Part shown: piece by piece, positions 36,068 to 46,265 of the stretch
How positions within the stretch are numbered: the stretch's first letter is position 1
How the letters are laid out: the number at the start of each line of letters is the position of its first letter
Assembly (NCBI RefSeq): GCF_016908315.1
Contig: NZ_JAFBDQ010000004.1
Coordinates: 62,001 to 126,000, forward strand
DNA length: 64,000 bases
Direction of reading: 5' to 3'
Source of the DNA: Halanaerobacter jeridensis
Lineage (GTDB): Bacteria; Bacillota; Halanaerobiia; Halobacteroidales; Halobacteroidaceae
The notes under the pieces: model-generated
Databases searched by the model: none
What the model was told of the DNA's origin: nothing
What the model saw: the letters and a program-made list of their open reading frames with translations, nothing else
Position numbers and translations under genes: made by a program

Positions 36068-36598
36068 ATGGCTGAAATAAAATTGGAAACTCCAGTTACT
36101 GAATCTGAAATAAGAAATTTGAAAGCTGGAGATAAAATAAAACTATCAGGAGTTGTTTATACTGCTCGCGATGCAGCTCATGAACGATTAATTGAAGCAT
36201 TAAATCAGGGACGAGACCTGCCTTTTGATATGCAAGGGGCGGCGCTTTATTATGTTGGCCCAGCTCCAGCTAAACCAGGTGAAGTGATTGGCTCAGCTGG
36301 TCCTACTACTAGTTATCGAATGGATCCTTTTACGCCTCAATTATTAAAAAATGGCTTAAAAATAATGATTGGGAAAGGGAATAGAAATCAGAAAGTAATG
36401 GATACTATGAAAGAAGAAGGTGCAGTTTATTTAGCAGCAACTGGAGGAGCAGCAGCCTTAATCAGCGAAAGAATAAAAGAGATGAAAGTTATTGCTTATC
36501 CTGATTTAGGAACAGAAGCAGTGAGGAAATTAAGAGTAAAAAATCTGCCTCTTGTTTGTGTTATAGATAGCACTGGTAAAAATTTGTATAATAGATAA
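36068..36598 (+). CDS. Class I fumarate hydratase, beta subunit
   Basis: A 176-residue beta subunit that, with the alpha chain, forms the active site. It has 'LKAGDKIKLSGVVYTARDAAHERLIEAL', 'YYVGPAPAKPGEVIGSAGPTTSYRMD', 'MIGKGNRNQ' and 'YLAATGGAAALISERIK', all standard. The ATG at 36068 gives the usual N-terminus ('MAEIKLETPVTE'); an upstream in-frame start at 36035 would add an untypical extension. The gap to the alpha gene is 161 bp with no terminator visible. Confidence 0.85.
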   Translation: MAEIKLETPVTESEIRNLKAGDKIKLSGVVYTARDAAHERLIEALNQGRDLPFDMQGAALYYVGPAPAKPGEVIGSAGPTTSYRMDPFTPQLLKNGLKIMIGKGNRNQKVMDTMKEEGAVYLAATGGAAALISERIKEMKVIAYPDLGTEAVRKLRVKNLPLVCVIDSTGKNLYNR

Positions 36599-36697
36599 TA
36601 GTATATTTCTACAGACTAAGAGAGGAGTAGATGCAAAGTGGAACTATCTGTACAAATAAAAGATCACTTAGAAGGTGCAATTAAAGGAGAGGTTAAG

Positions 36698-37429
36698 ATG
36701 ACAAGAGCAGACGGCAGAAAAGATAATGATCAATTACGAGAAATTAATATTACGCGAGATTTTACTAAATATGCTGAAGGTTCTGTTTTGATAGAAACTG
36801 GCGATACAAAAGTTATTTGTAATGCTTCAGTTGAAGATGGAGTGCCGTATTTTTTAAGAGGTAAGAATCAAGGTTGGGTTACAGCTGAATATGCAATGCT
36901 ACCACGGGCAACAGAAAGCAGAAATGTTCGGGAATCATCAAAGAGAAAATTAAGTAGTCGGACTCAAGAAATCAGAAGGTTGATAGGTCGGTCACTACGA
37001 TCAATTATTGATTTAGATGTGTTAGGGGAAAAAACAATTTGGATTGATTGTGATGTAATTCAAGCAGATGGTGGGACTAGAACTGCATCTATTACTGGAG
37101 CTTTTGTAGCTTTAATTGATGCATTAAATTATATGCTTGATAAAGGATTAATTGATAAAATGCCGATTGATGAATTTGTAGCAGCAGTTAGTGTGGGGAT
37201 TGTAGAAGAAGACTTATTATTAGATTTATGTTATGACGAAGATTCTAATGCTCAAGTAGATTTGAATTTAGTGATGACTGAAAATGAAGAGATAATTGAA
37301 ATCCAAGGTACTGGAGAAGAAAGCCCTTTTAGTCAAGAGCAATTAACTGAATTGCTTGAGTTAGGAACTAAAGGGATTAAAGAATTAATTAAGATTCAAA
37401 AAGAAGCCTTAGGAGGAAAAGAAACATAA
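36698..37429 (+). CDS. rph: Ribonuclease PH
   Basis: A 243-residue phosphorolytic 3'-exoribonuclease that trims tRNA 3' ends. It matches the family closely: '[16 protein letters not shown]', '[16 protein letters not shown]', '[18 protein letters not shown]', '[18 protein letters not shown]' and '[19 protein letters not shown]'. ATG 36698 follows GGAGAGG by six bases and gives the standard N-terminus; the longer frame from GTG 36638 would add 20 untypical residues. It heads an rph-XTPase-phosphoesterase run common in Firmicutes. Confidence 0.92.
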   Translation: MTRADGRKDNDQLREINITRDFTKYAEGSVLIETGDTKVICNASVEDGVPYFLRGKNQGWVTAEYAMLPRATESRNVRESSKRKLSSRTQEIRRLIGRSLRSIIDLDVLGEKTIWIDCDVIQADGGTRTASITGAFVALIDALNYMLDKGLIDKMPIDEFVAAVSVGIVEEDLLLDLCYDEDSNAQVDLNLVMTENEEIIEIQGTGEESPFSQEQLTELLELGTKGIKELIKIQKEALGGKET

Positions 37430-37441
37430 GGGGGATTAGGA

Positions 37442-38035
37442 TTGAAATTATTTATTGCTACTAGTAATTTAAATAAAGTAAGAGAGATGAAAGAAATGTT
37501 AGGAGACCTTGATGTTGAAATATTATCTAAAGAAGATGTAGGAGAATTACCAGAAGTAGAAGAGGATAGAGGTAGTTTTGCTGGAAATGCATTAAAAAAG
37601 GCTAAAGTTATTCAGCAACAAGTAGGGTTGCCAACTATAGCTGATGATTCAGGGTTAGCAGTTGATGCCTTAGATGGGCGACCTGGTGTTTATTCAGCTC
37701 GTTTTGCAGGAAAGAATGCAACTGATAAAGAGAATAATAGAAAATTATTAGGGTTATTGAGTGGTGTAGAAGATAATCGACGTCGAGCTCATTTTGTTTG
37801 TATGATGGCTTTTGTTGATGAAGCAGGGTCTGAGGAAATTGTGGAAGGACAATGTCATGGAGAAATTGGGTTTGAACCTCGTGGAGATAATGGATTTGGT
37901 TATGATCCATTATTTATTCCTGATGGATATCGAAAAACTTTTGCTCAATTAGATAGTAAAGTAAAAAATAAAATCAGTCATCGCGCTCAAGCACTAGAGA
38001 AAATGAAAAAATTATTATTGGATAGGGGTCTATAA
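37442..38035 (+). CDS. rdgB: XTP/dITP diphosphatase (RdgB/Ham1 family)
   Basis: A 197-residue house-cleaning pyrophosphatase that hydrolyses non-canonical purine triphosphates. Motifs: 'LFIATSNLNKVREMKEML', 'SFAGNALKKAK', 'IADDSGLAVDALDGRPGVYSARFAG' and 'GFGYDPLFIPDG', plus 'SHRAQALEKMK'. TTG 37442 is used, following GGGGGAT. It lies 12 bp after rph and overlaps the next gene by one base. Confidence 0.92.
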   Translation: MKLFIATSNLNKVREMKEMLGDLDVEILSKEDVGELPEVEEDRGSFAGNALKKAKVIQQQVGLPTIADDSGLAVDALDGRPGVYSARFAGKNATDKENNRKLLGLLSGVEDNRRRAHFVCMMAFVDEAGSEEIVEGQCHGEIGFEPRGDNGFGYDPLFIPDGYRKTFAQLDSKVKNKISHRAQALEKMKKLLLDRGL

Positions 38036-38529
38036 TGAAATTAGCTGTATTTAGTGATGCTCATAATAATATAAAAGCGATGGAGAAGACTGTTCAGGAT
38101 TTAGAGGAAGTAGATTATTTGATATATGCTGGTGATGGTTTAGAGCGGGTTTTAAATAGTGTAATAATTAGTGAGAGTGAGTGTGATTTATTAGCAGTGC
38201 AAGGTAATTGTGATCATGTGGCTGATTATCCTCGGGAAAGAACAATAGATTTTGGAGGGGTAAGAATATTTTTAGCTCATGGAAAAAGATATCGTATTAA
38301 GTGGGGATTGGATAACTTATATTATAAAGCCCGGGAAGTAAAAGCAGATATAGTTATTTTCGGTCATACGCACCGTCGTTTGGCGCAGCAACAAGATGAT
38401 ATTTTATTTTTTAATCCGGGGAGCATTTCTCGCCCTCGAGATAATAAAGCACCTAGTTATGGGTTGTTAGAGATCAAAGGCGATGATATTGATTATAAAC
38501 ATGTTGATTGTTTTAATAATGAAAATTGA
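38035..38529 (+). CDS. YfcE-type metallophosphoesterase
   Basis: A 164-residue calcineurin-like phosphodiesterase. Metal ligands are visible in 'VFSDAHNN', 'YAGDG', 'VQGNCDH', 'FLAHGKRY' and 'IFGHTHRR', then 'FFNPGSISRPR'. This is the small MJ0936/YfcE class acting on phosphodiesters of unknown physiological identity. It shares a TAATG junction with the previous gene, so it is co-translated with it. Confidence 0.88.
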   Translation: MKLAVFSDAHNNIKAMEKTVQDLEEVDYLIYAGDGLERVLNSVIISESECDLLAVQGNCDHVADYPRERTIDFGGVRIFLAHGKRYRIKWGLDNLYYKAREVKADIVIFGHTHRRLAQQQDDILFFNPGSISRPRDNKAPSYGLLEIKGDDIDYKHVDCFNNEN

Positions 38530-38746
38530 AGCATAGCATAGTATAAGATAGATTAATACAGTATATAATATTTAAACAACTGTAATCGTTGATATTAATT
38601 TTGACCTATAGTTTCATTTTACTTATACTATTAAATGTTGAATTAGAAATAAAATGCAGTTGATTAAGTGCTAATTATGTGATAAAGTTAAGAATAACCT
38701 GTAATAGGAATTCGGTTTTTGTTTTTTAAAAAGGGAGGATGTTAAA

Positions 38747-40030
38747 ATGAAAGTAAATAAAGAAGAAATTGGAGAAAACAAAGTAAAATTAGAGGTAGAA
38801 ATTGAAGAAGAAAGAGTTGAAGATGCATTAGACGAAGCATACAAAAAGGTAGTTAAAAAAGTAGATATTGATGGATTTAGAAAAGGTAAGGTGCCAAGAA
38901 CTTTATTAGAAAAGAGATATGGCGAAGAAGTATTACATAAAGATGCTCTTGATATTCTAATTCAACAAGGTTATTATGAAGCAGTTCAAGAGGCAGATAT
39001 TGAACCAATTGATCAACCAGAGATTACTGATGCTCATATTCAAGGAGGAGAACCTGCTACTTTTACTGCTGAAGTAGAAGTTAAGCCAGATGTTGAATTA
39101 GGAAACTATACTGAATTAGAGGTTGAGCCAGAAGAAGTAACAGTAGAAGCTGAAGATATTGAGCAAGAGTTAGAAGCAAAAAGACAAGAGCATGCTCAAT
39201 TAGTAGGAGTAGATCGTGAAGTTGTTGAAGAAGGTGACTTTGTTACTATAGATTATGAAGGCTATGTAGATGGTGAGACTTTTGAAGGTGGTTCTGCAGA
39301 AGATTATAATTTAGAGATTGGTTCTGAAAGTTTTGTACCTGGATTTGAAGAGCAGTTAACTGGAGTTGAAGTAGGTGCAGAAACTACTGTAGAAATTACG
39401 TTCCCTGAGAATTATCAATCAGATGATTTAGCAGGCGAGGATGCTGAATTTGAAGTCAAAGTGAAAGATATTAAAAGAAAAGAAGTGCCTGAATTAGATG
39501 ATGAATTCGCTAAAGATTTAGGTTTTGAAACTTTAGATGAACTAAAATCTGATATTGAAGAAGATTTAGCTGCTGAAGCAGAAGAAAAAGCAGATAGAGC
39601 TTATGAAAATCAATTAGTTGAAGCTGCAGTAGAAAATGCAGAAGTTGATGTACCAGAAGTAATGGTTGAAGAAGAAATTGATAATATGTTAGAAGGACAA
39701 AAAATGCAGATGCAGCAGCAAGGTTTTGACTTTGATGAATATTTAGAAATGACAGGTATGGATGAAGAAGCATTACGAGATAATTTCCGTGGGCAAGCGG
39801 CTGAAAGAACTAAAAGTAATTTAGTACTAGAAGCAATTGCAGAAGAAGAAGGAATTGAAGTAACTGAAGAAGAAATTGATGAAAAAGTAGAAGAAATTGC
39901 GAAAAATCAAGGTCAAGATCAAGATCCGGAACAGATTAAAGCATTTTTACAAATGCAAGGTCAGTTAGACCAACTTAAAGATGGATTGCAAATGGAAAAA
40001 ACTATGGAGTTTTTAAAAGATAATAATTAA
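38747..40030 (+). CDS. tig: Trigger factor, ribosome-associated chaperone
   Basis: A 427-residue chaperone and prolyl isomerase. The N-terminal ribosome-binding domain has 'GFRKGKVPRTLLEKRYGEEVL', where GFRxGKxP is the ribosome contact; the FKBP domain spans about 160-245 ('VTIDYEGYVDGETFEGGSAEDY'); the rest is the acidic helical chaperone arm. AAGGGAGG precedes the ATG. It stands first in the tig-clpP-clpX-lonB-lon-engB order typical of Firmicutes. Confidence 0.95.
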   Translation: MKVNKEEIGENKVKLEVEIEEERVEDALDEAYKKVVKKVDIDGFRKGKVPRTLLEKRYGEEVLHKDALDILIQQGYYEAVQEADIEPIDQPEITDAHIQGGEPATFTAEVEVKPDVELGNYTELEVEPEEVTVEAEDIEQELEAKRQEHAQLVGVDREVVEEGDFVTIDYEGYVDGETFEGGSAEDYNLEIGSESFVPGFEEQLTGVEVGAETTVEITFPENYQSDDLAGEDAEFEVKVKDIKRKEVPELDDEFAKDLGFETLDELKSDIEEDLAAEAEEKADRAYENQLVEAAVENAEVDVPEVMVEEEIDNMLEGQKMQMQQQGFDFDEYLEMTGMDEEALRDNFRGQAAERTKSNLVLEAIAEEEGIEVTEEEIDEKVEEIAKNQGQDQDPEQIKAFLQMQGQLDQLKDGLQMEKTMEFLKDNN

Positions 40031-40081
40031 TGTTTAGAAAAAAGAAAAGCTGGGTATAGATATAATTAGGGAGGCTAAAAT

Positions 40082-40678
40082 ATGAATTTAGTGCCTACGG
40101 TTGTAGAACAGACAAATAGAGGCGAAAGATCATATGATATTTATTCAAGATTATTAAAAGATAGAATTATTTTCATTGGAAAAGCAATTGATGATGACGT
40201 GGCTAATACTGTGATAGCCCAGTTGTTGTTTTTAGAAGCAGATGATCCGGATAAGGATATTTATATATATATCAATAGTCCTGGTGGTTCAGTAACATCT
40301 GCCTTGGCTATGTACGATACAATTCAGTATGTTAAGCCAGATGTATCAACTATCTGTATGGGGCTTGGTGCTAGTGCTGCTGCCTTATTGTTAGCAGGGG
40401 GTGCAGATGGTAAGCGTTATGCTTTACCTTATGCAAGAGTTATGATTCATCAACCTAAAGGCGGCGCTCAAGGTCAAGCTACAGATATTGAGATACAAGC
40501 CCAAGAAATTCTAGAATTAAGAGAAATCTTGAATGATATTCTTGCTGAACACACTGGACAGCCAGTAGAAAAGATTGCTAAAGATGTAGATAGAGACTTC
40601 TTTATGTCAGCTGAAGAAGCTCAAGAATATGGTATCATTGATGAGGTTATTTCTCACCAAAACGATATAGAAGAGTAG
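40082..40678 (+). CDS. clpP: ATP-dependent Clp protease proteolytic subunit
   Basis: A 198-residue serine peptidase. The catalytic Ser is in '[17 protein letters not shown]', the His in '[12 protein letters not shown]' and the Asp in '[23 protein letters not shown]'. Seven-fold rings form the chamber that degrades substrates fed by ClpX, encoded next. GGGAGG precedes the ATG. Confidence 0.95.
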   Translation: MNLVPTVVEQTNRGERSYDIYSRLLKDRIIFIGKAIDDDVANTVIAQLLFLEADDPDKDIYIYINSPGGSVTSALAMYDTIQYVKPDVSTICMGLGASAAALLLAGGADGKRYALPYARVMIHQPKGGAQGQATDIEIQAQEILELREILNDILAEHTGQPVEKIAKDVDRDFFMSAEEAQEYGIIDEVISHQNDIEE

Positions 40679-40698
40679 ATTACTAAAGAGGTGATTCG

Positions 40699-41952
40699 AT
40701 GTTTAAATTTGGTGACGAGCAGGGTCAATTAAAATGTTCATTTTGTGGTAAAGTTCAAGACCAAGTGCAAAAGTTAGTAGCAGGCCCTGGAGTTTATATT
40801 TGTGATGAATGTATTGAATTGTGTAATGAAATTATAGAAGAAGAATTAAATGAAGATTTTGAAGCAGACTTTGAAAATTTGCCTAAGCCTAAAGAAATAA
40901 ATGACTTTTTGGATGATTATGTTATTGGACAGGATCGTGCTAAAAGAACATTAGCAGTTGCTGTTTATAATCATTATAAAAGAGTTAATTCTGGAATGCA
41001 GTTAGATGATGTTGAATTAGAGAAGAGTAATATTTGTATGCTTGGACCGACAGGTAGCGGTAAAACGCTATTAGCTAGAACTCTAGCTAGAATTTTAGAT
41101 GTACCATTTGCTATAGCGGATGCTACTTCTCTAACCGAAGCAGGATATGTAGGTGAAGATGTAGAGAATATTTTATTAAAATTAATTCAAGCAGCTGATT
41201 ATGATGTTGAGAAAGCTGAAAAAGGTATTATTTACATTGATGAGATTGATAAAGTAGCTCGCAAGTCAGAAAATCCATCAATCACTCGTGATGTATCTGG
41301 CGAGGGTGTTCAGCAAGCTTTATTGAAAATCTTAGAAGGAACTGAAGCAAGTGTACCACCACAAGGGGGAAGAAAACATCCTCATCAAGAGTTTATTCAA
41401 ATTGATACTACAAATATATTATTTATTTGTGGTGGAGCTTTTGATGGTATGGATAAAGTTATTAAATCTAGAATTGGTAATAAAGTACTTGGGTTTGGAG
41501 CTGACATTAAGAGCGAAGAAGAGGAAGAATTAGGAGAAATTTTAAAGCATATTAAATCTCAAGATTTATTACAGTATGGATTAATCCCAGAATTTGTAGG
41601 ACGAGTTCCGGTTCTAGTTACACTTGATAAATTAGATAAAGATGCTTTAGTAGAAATTTTAACGCAACCACGTAATGCGTTAATTAAGCAGTACGAAAAA
41701 TTCTTTGAATTAGATAACGTTGATATAGAATTCTCAGAAGGGGCATTAGAAGCTATTGCTGAGAAGACTTTAGAACATGATACTGGAGCACGAGGACTAA
41801 GGTCTGTAGTAGAAGAATCTATTTTAGATATTATGTATGATATTCCATCTCATGATGATGTAAGTAAGTGTATTATTAGTCGGGAAGTAATTGAAGATGG
41901 AGAAAGTCCAAAGCTGATTAAAGTGGATGAACAGCGAGAAGAAACTGCTTAA
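40699..41952 (+). CDS. clpX: ATP-dependent Clp protease ATP-binding subunit
   Basis: A 417-residue AAA+ unfoldase. The N-terminal zinc domain has four Cys ('CSFCGK...[10 protein letters not shown]'); Walker A is '[12 protein letters not shown]', Walker B 'IIYIDEIDK', and the pore and sensor segments are conserved ('[13 protein letters not shown]', '[13 protein letters not shown]'). It lies 20 bp after clpP. Its stop codon is inside a terminator hairpin. Confidence 0.96.
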   Translation: MFKFGDEQGQLKCSFCGKVQDQVQKLVAGPGVYICDECIELCNEIIEEELNEDFEADFENLPKPKEINDFLDDYVIGQDRAKRTLAVAVYNHYKRVNSGMQLDDVELEKSNICMLGPTGSGKTLLARTLARILDVPFAIADATSLTEAGYVGEDVENILLKLIQAADYDVEKAEKGIIYIDEIDKVARKSENPSITRDVSGEGVQQALLKILEGTEASVPPQGGRKHPHQEFIQIDTTNILFICGGAFDGMDKVIKSRIGNKVLGFGADIKSEEEEELGEILKHIKSQDLLQYGLIPEFVGRVPVLVTLDKLDKDALVEILTQPRNALIKQYEKFFELDNVDIEFSEGALEAIAEKTLEHDTGARGLRSVVEESILDIMYDIPSHDDVSKCIISREVIEDGESPKLIKVDEQREETA

Positions 41953-41972
41953 TCTAAGCAGTTTCTTCTTTG
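41938..41972 (+). terminator. Terminator overlapping the clpX stop
   Basis: GAAACTGCTT (41941-41950) pairs with AAGCAGTTTC (41956-41965), then TTCTTTGTTT. It separates tig-clpPX from the lon genes. Confidence 0.8.
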
Positions 41973-42067
41973 TTTGAAGTCATTTTTTTAGTTAAATATA
42001 TTTTATTATCATAAAAATTCCCCTTTAGGATATACTAATTAAGAATTTGTTCTAGGGGGGGATTTTA

Positions 42068-43756
42068 ATGACTTCATTATTTAGTATTTTTAGTTTGATT
42101 CAATTTTTCTTTGCTGTAGTGATTGGACTTTATTTTTGGAATTTGCTCAGTAAGCAAAGAAGTAGTAAACGAGCTATTAAAAAGGAGTCTAAAAAAGAAC
42201 TGCAAAAACTACATATGATGAGACAACGTTCTTTAACCAAACCACTATCTGAAAAGCTAAGACCAAAATCTTTTTCAGAAATAGTAGGCCAAGAAAATGG
42301 GATTGAAGCTTTACAAGCAGCTTTATGTGGGCCAAATCCACAGCATGTTATTATTTATGGGCCTCCAGGTGTTGGTAAAACTGCTGCAGCTAGATTAGTC
42401 TTAGAAGAAGCTAGAAGAAACTATGATTCACCTTTTAATGATAATTCTAGATTTGTTGAATTAGATGCTACAACTGCTCGCTTTGATGAGCGGGGCATTG
42501 CTGATCCATTGATTGGTTCAGTACATGATCCAATTTATCAAGTAGCGGGAGCAATGGGTAGCGCTGGAATTCCTCAACCTAAGCCAGGTGCTGTAACTAA
42601 AGCTCATGGTGGGATTTTATTTATAGATGAGATAGGTGAATTACATCACATTCAAATGAATAAATTACTTAAAGTATTAGAAGATAGAAAAGTCTTTTTA
42701 GAGAGTTCCTATTATCATGCTGATGATAAAAATATTCCGCGTCATATTCATGATATTTTTCAAAATGGTTTACCAGCTGATTTTAGATTAATTGCTGCGA
42801 CTACTAAACAACCGTCAGATATACCACCAGCAATTAGGTCTCGCTGTTTAGAAATTTTTTTCGAATTGCTTGCTCCTCAAGAGATAGAGAAAATTGCTTT
42901 AAATGCGGTAGAAAAGATGAACTTTAAAATTTCTGAGGGAGTGATTGATTTAATTAAACAGTATGCATTTAATGGTCGCCAAGCTGTTAATTTGATGCAG
43001 ACTGCAAGAGGAATTGCAACTCAGAAAGAGCGAGAAATGATTTTAGAATCTGATGTAGAAAAAGTAATTATGAATGGTCATTATTCATCACGGCCGAGCA
43101 ATCGATTAACTACTGAACCACAAGTAGGGGTAGTAAATGGTTTAGCGGTTAGAGGGGCTAATATTGGCGTTGTAGATAAGGTTGAAGTAGTAGTTAACAA
43201 GGTTGGTGAAGGGTCTGGTCGTTTAAATATTACTGGTGTTGTTGAAGAAGAAGAACATGAGGGGCGTTATAAAAAATTAACTAGAAAGAGTATGGTTAAG
43301 TCCTCAGCTGAAAATGTAGTTACTTTATTGCAAAAAGAATTAGATATTAGTTTAAGAAACTATGATATACATATAGACTTTAGTAATGATGCAGTTGTTG
43401 ATGGCCCATCGGCAGGAATTACAATGGCTGTTGCTCTATATTCAGTTTTAGTAGGGCAGCCAGTTAATAATAAAGTTGCTATGACGGGGAAGATATCAAT
43501 TAATGGTCAAGTAAGTGCAGTAGGTGGAATTGTTCCTAAAGTTGAAGCAGCTATGAGAGCTGGTGCAGAAAAAATTTTGTTGCCCCAAAAAAATTGGAAA
43601 GAAATTTTTAATAGTGATAAATTTTCTAAAATAGAAATAGTAACAATTAATAGTCTACAAGAAGCAGTTGCAGAAACATTGTTAATTGATTCTTTACAGA
43701 GGAAAAATTGTGATTTGAATTTGAATTTAGACTCTTTTTCTGTTCCTTCTGTTTAA
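42068..43756 (+). CDS. lonB: Lon-like protease LonB (sporulation type)
   Basis: A 562-residue membrane-anchored Lon relative without the long Lon N-terminal domain. It has one N-terminal membrane segment (about 4-25), an AAA+ domain with Walker A 'YGPPGVGKTAAARLVLEEA' and Walker B 'GGILFIDEIGEL', and a C-terminal Lon peptidase with the Ser-Lys dyad in 'VVDGPSAGITMAVAL' and 'GGIVPKVEAAMRAG'. In Bacillus LonB acts in the forespore, so its presence suggests spore formation. GGGGGG precedes the ATG. Confidence 0.92.
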   Translation: MTSLFSIFSLIQFFFAVVIGLYFWNLLSKQRSSKRAIKKESKKELQKLHMMRQRSLTKPLSEKLRPKSFSEIVGQENGIEALQAALCGPNPQHVIIYGPPGVGKTAAARLVLEEARRNYDSPFNDNSRFVELDATTARFDERGIADPLIGSVHDPIYQVAGAMGSAGIPQPKPGAVTKAHGGILFIDEIGELHHIQMNKLLKVLEDRKVFLESSYYHADDKNIPRHIHDIFQNGLPADFRLIAATTKQPSDIPPAIRSRCLEIFFELLAPQEIEKIALNAVEKMNFKISEGVIDLIKQYAFNGRQAVNLMQTARGIATQKEREMILESDVEKVIMNGHYSSRPSNRLTTEPQVGVVNGLAVRGANIGVVDKVEVVVNKVGEGSGRLNITGVVEEEEHEGRYKKLTRKSMVKSSAENVVTLLQKELDISLRNYDIHIDFSNDAVVDGPSAGITMAVALYSVLVGQPVNNKVAMTGKISINGQVSAVGGIVPKVEAAMRAGAEKILLPQKNWKEIFNSDKFSKIEIVTINSLQEAVAETLLIDSLQRKNCDLNLNLDSFSVPSV

Positions 43757-43841
43757 ATTTTTTCTTTTAATGGAGGAATTTGACTAGAATAAAAGAATAA
43801 CTAATACATATACAGTGTTTTTTAGATTAGGAGGTGGGAAC

Positions 43842-46265
43842 ATGGTTGATAACAATCAAGAAATTATTATTGAAACAGGAGAAGAAACTGAAAAAATAAG
43901 TCGTGGTAGTGGGGATACTCCACAAATTGTAAATAGTGATAGTATACCTTTGTTAGCATTAAGAGGAGTAGTAGTTTTCCCTAATATGATGCTACCACTA
44001 TTAGTTGGAAGAGATAAATCTGTAGAAGCATTAGAAGAAGCTATGGTTAATAATAAAGAGATTTTATTAGCTGCCCAAAAAGATGAAGAAATTGAAGATC
44101 CGGAAATTGATGATATATATCGGATGGGTACTATTGCTAAAGTTAAACAGTTAATGAGATTACCTGATGGTACTATTAAAATTTTAGTAGAAGGGCTAAA
44201 ACGAGCTCGAGTTAGTAAATTTGAGCAAGTAGAACCTTATTTTGAAGTTAAATTTGATATTGTAGAAGATGAAGAGTTAGAAGAGGACGATAGAGAAGTT
44301 GAAGCTCTGATGAGAACTGTAGAAAATAAGTTCGAAGATTATGTTAAGTTGAAAGAGAAAATCCCATCAGAGGTAATGCTGACGATTAATAATATTGAAG
44401 ATCCAGGTAGATTAGTTGATGTGATTGCGTCACATATGTCAGTTAAGATCAAGCAACAACAGCAAATTTTAGAAGCTGTTTCGTACCGTAAAAGATTAGA
44501 AACTTTATATGGTATTTTAGAAGAAGAATTAGAAATTTTAGAAGTTAAAGATAAGATTAATAGTGAAGTAAAAAAACAGGTTGAAAAGAGACAGAAAGAA
44601 TATTATTTAAAAGAGCAGATGAAAGCCATTAAGAAAGAGTTAGGTGAAGAAGGTGGTGGAGGTAGTGAAGCTGAAGAATATAGAGAAAAAATTGAAGAAG
44701 CTGAACTGCCAGAAGAAGTAGAAGAAAAAGCTTTAGAAGAAGTAGAAAAACTAAAGAAAATGCCTCCGCGGGCAAATGAAGCTGTTGTAGTTAGAAACTA
44801 TTTGGATACCATTTTAGACTTACCATGGAACACATATAGTGAAGATAAATTGGTACTTGATAATGTTGAAGATAAATTGAATGAGGATCATTATGGACTA
44901 GAAGATGTGAAAGAAAGAATTTTAGAGTATTTAGCTGTGCGTAAGATAAGTAATAAAATGAAAACTCCAATTTTATGCTTGATTGGTCCACCTGGTGTAG
45001 GTAAGACTTCTTTAGGACGTTCTATTGCTGAAGCTTTAGATAGAGAATTTGTCCGTTTGTCTTTAGGTGGGCTTCGTGATGAAGCTGAAATTAGAGGTCA
45101 TAGAAGAACTTATGTAGGAGCTAGACCAGGACGAATTATTAATGCGATTAAAGATGCTGGGACTAAAAACCCTGTTTTCTTGCTTGATGAAGTTGATAAG
45201 ATTAAAAGTGACTTTAGAGGAGATCCAGCAGCTGCATTATTAGAAGTGTTGGATCCTGAGCAAAATGATGAATTTAGTGATCATTATTTAGAAGTTCCGT
45301 TTGATTTATCAGATGTCATGTTTATCACTACTGCTAATGTAGCAGATACTATTCCGCGGCCTTTATTAGACCGGATGGAAACAATTAATATCTCTGGTTA
45401 TACAGAGAATGAAAAAGTTAAAATAGCTGAAAATCATTTACTACCTGATTTATATGATAATCATGGTTTAGAAGATAAACTAAATATCTCTAGTAATGCT
45501 TTAAAAGATGTAATTAGAAATTATACTAGAGAAGCAGGAGTAAGAAATTTAGAACGGACATTAGCTAAAATCTGTCGTAAGGCAGCTAAGAAAGTCGTTG
45601 ATGGTAAAGAAAGACCAACAAGAGTTGATGTGCGAAATCTGAAAAAATACTTAGGAATTCCTAAATATAAATATGGTAAGATTGAAGAGGAAAGCAGAGT
45701 AGGAGTAGTTACAGGTTTAGCTTATACTAGTACAGGTGGAGATATTCTTAATATTGAGGTTTCTGTAGTACCAGGCGAAGGAAAATTAACTTTAACTGGT
45801 AAGTTAGGCGATGTAATGAAAGAATCTGCTCAAGCAGCATTGAGTTATGTACGGACAAAAGAAGATGAGTTTGACTTTATTGATAACTTCCATGAAGATT
45901 ATGATATTCATGTTCATGTACCACAGGGAGCAATTCCAAAAGATGGACCATCAGCAGGAATTACTTTAGCTACTGCTTTAGTTTCTGCTTTAGCTAATCA
46001 GCCGGTTTCAGGAACAATCGCTATGACTGGTGAGGTGACTTTAAGAGGTCGAGTGCTACCTGTAGGTGGTATTAAGAGTAAAGTGTTAGCAGCTCATCGT
46101 TCTGGAATTAAGAAGATTATCCTGTGCAAAGAAAATAAGAAGAACTTAGAGAAGGTACCTGATGAAATTAAAAATGATTTAGAATTTGTATTTGTGGAAG
46201 AGATGGATGAAGTATTAGATACAGTATTTAGCGAGGAGGAAGAAGAAGAAAATGAAGATCAATAA
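43842..46265 (+). CDS. lon: ATP-dependent protease Lon
   Basis: An 807-residue LonA. The N-terminal substrate-binding domain (about 30-220: 'LLALRGVVVFPNMMLPLLVGRDKS') is followed by a coiled coil, the AAA+ domain ('IGPPGVGKTSLGRSIAEAL') and the peptidase with catalytic Ser in 'PKDGPSAGITLATALVSAL' and Lys in 'GGIKSKVLAAHRSG'. ATG 43842 is preferred, preceded by AGGAGGTG; the longer frame from 43815 has no ribosome site. It overlaps engB by 14 bases. Confidence 0.95.
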   Translation: MVDNNQEIIIETGEETEKISRGSGDTPQIVNSDSIPLLALRGVVVFPNMMLPLLVGRDKSVEALEEAMVNNKEILLAAQKDEEIEDPEIDDIYRMGTIAKVKQLMRLPDGTIKILVEGLKRARVSKFEQVEPYFEVKFDIVEDEELEEDDREVEALMRTVENKFEDYVKLKEKIPSEVMLTINNIEDPGRLVDVIASHMSVKIKQQQQILEAVSYRKRLETLYGILEEELEILEVKDKINSEVKKQVEKRQKEYYLKEQMKAIKKELGEEGGGGSEAEEYREKIEEAELPEEVEEKALEEVEKLKKMPPRANEAVVVRNYLDTILDLPWNTYSEDKLVLDNVEDKLNEDHYGLEDVKERILEYLAVRKISNKMKTPILCLIGPPGVGKTSLGRSIAEALDREFVRLSLGGLRDEAEIRGHRRTYVGARPGRIINAIKDAGTKNPVFLLDEVDKIKSDFRGDPAAALLEVLDPEQNDEFSDHYLEVPFDLSDVMFITTANVADTIPRPLLDRMETINISGYTENEKVKIAENHLLPDLYDNHGLEDKLNISSNALKDVIRNYTREAGVRNLERTLAKICRKAAKKVVDGKERPTRVDVRNLKKYLGIPKYKYGKIEEESRVGVVTGLAYTSTGGDILNIEVSVVPGEGKLTLTGKLGDVMKESAQAALSYVRTKEDEFDFIDNFHEDYDIHVHVPQGAIPKDGPSAGITLATALVSALANQPVSGTIAMTGEVTLRGRVLPVGGIKSKVLAAHRSGIKKIILCKENKKNLEKVPDEIKNDLEFVFVEEMDEVLDTVFSEEEEEENEDQ

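Noticed and set aside
36638-36697. 20-residue N-terminal extension of RNase PH
   Set aside because: The family starts at the 'RADGR' segment; ATG 36698 has a better-placed ribosome site.
37635-37910. Minus-strand frame opposite the XTPase gene
   Set aside because: It lies wholly within a well-conserved gene, has odd composition (His/Leu/Gln rich) and no ribosome site.
39510-39773. Minus-strand Leu-rich frame opposite tig
   Set aside because: It is the mirror of the Glu-rich trigger factor codons (GAA/GAG giving Leu/Phe on the other strand).
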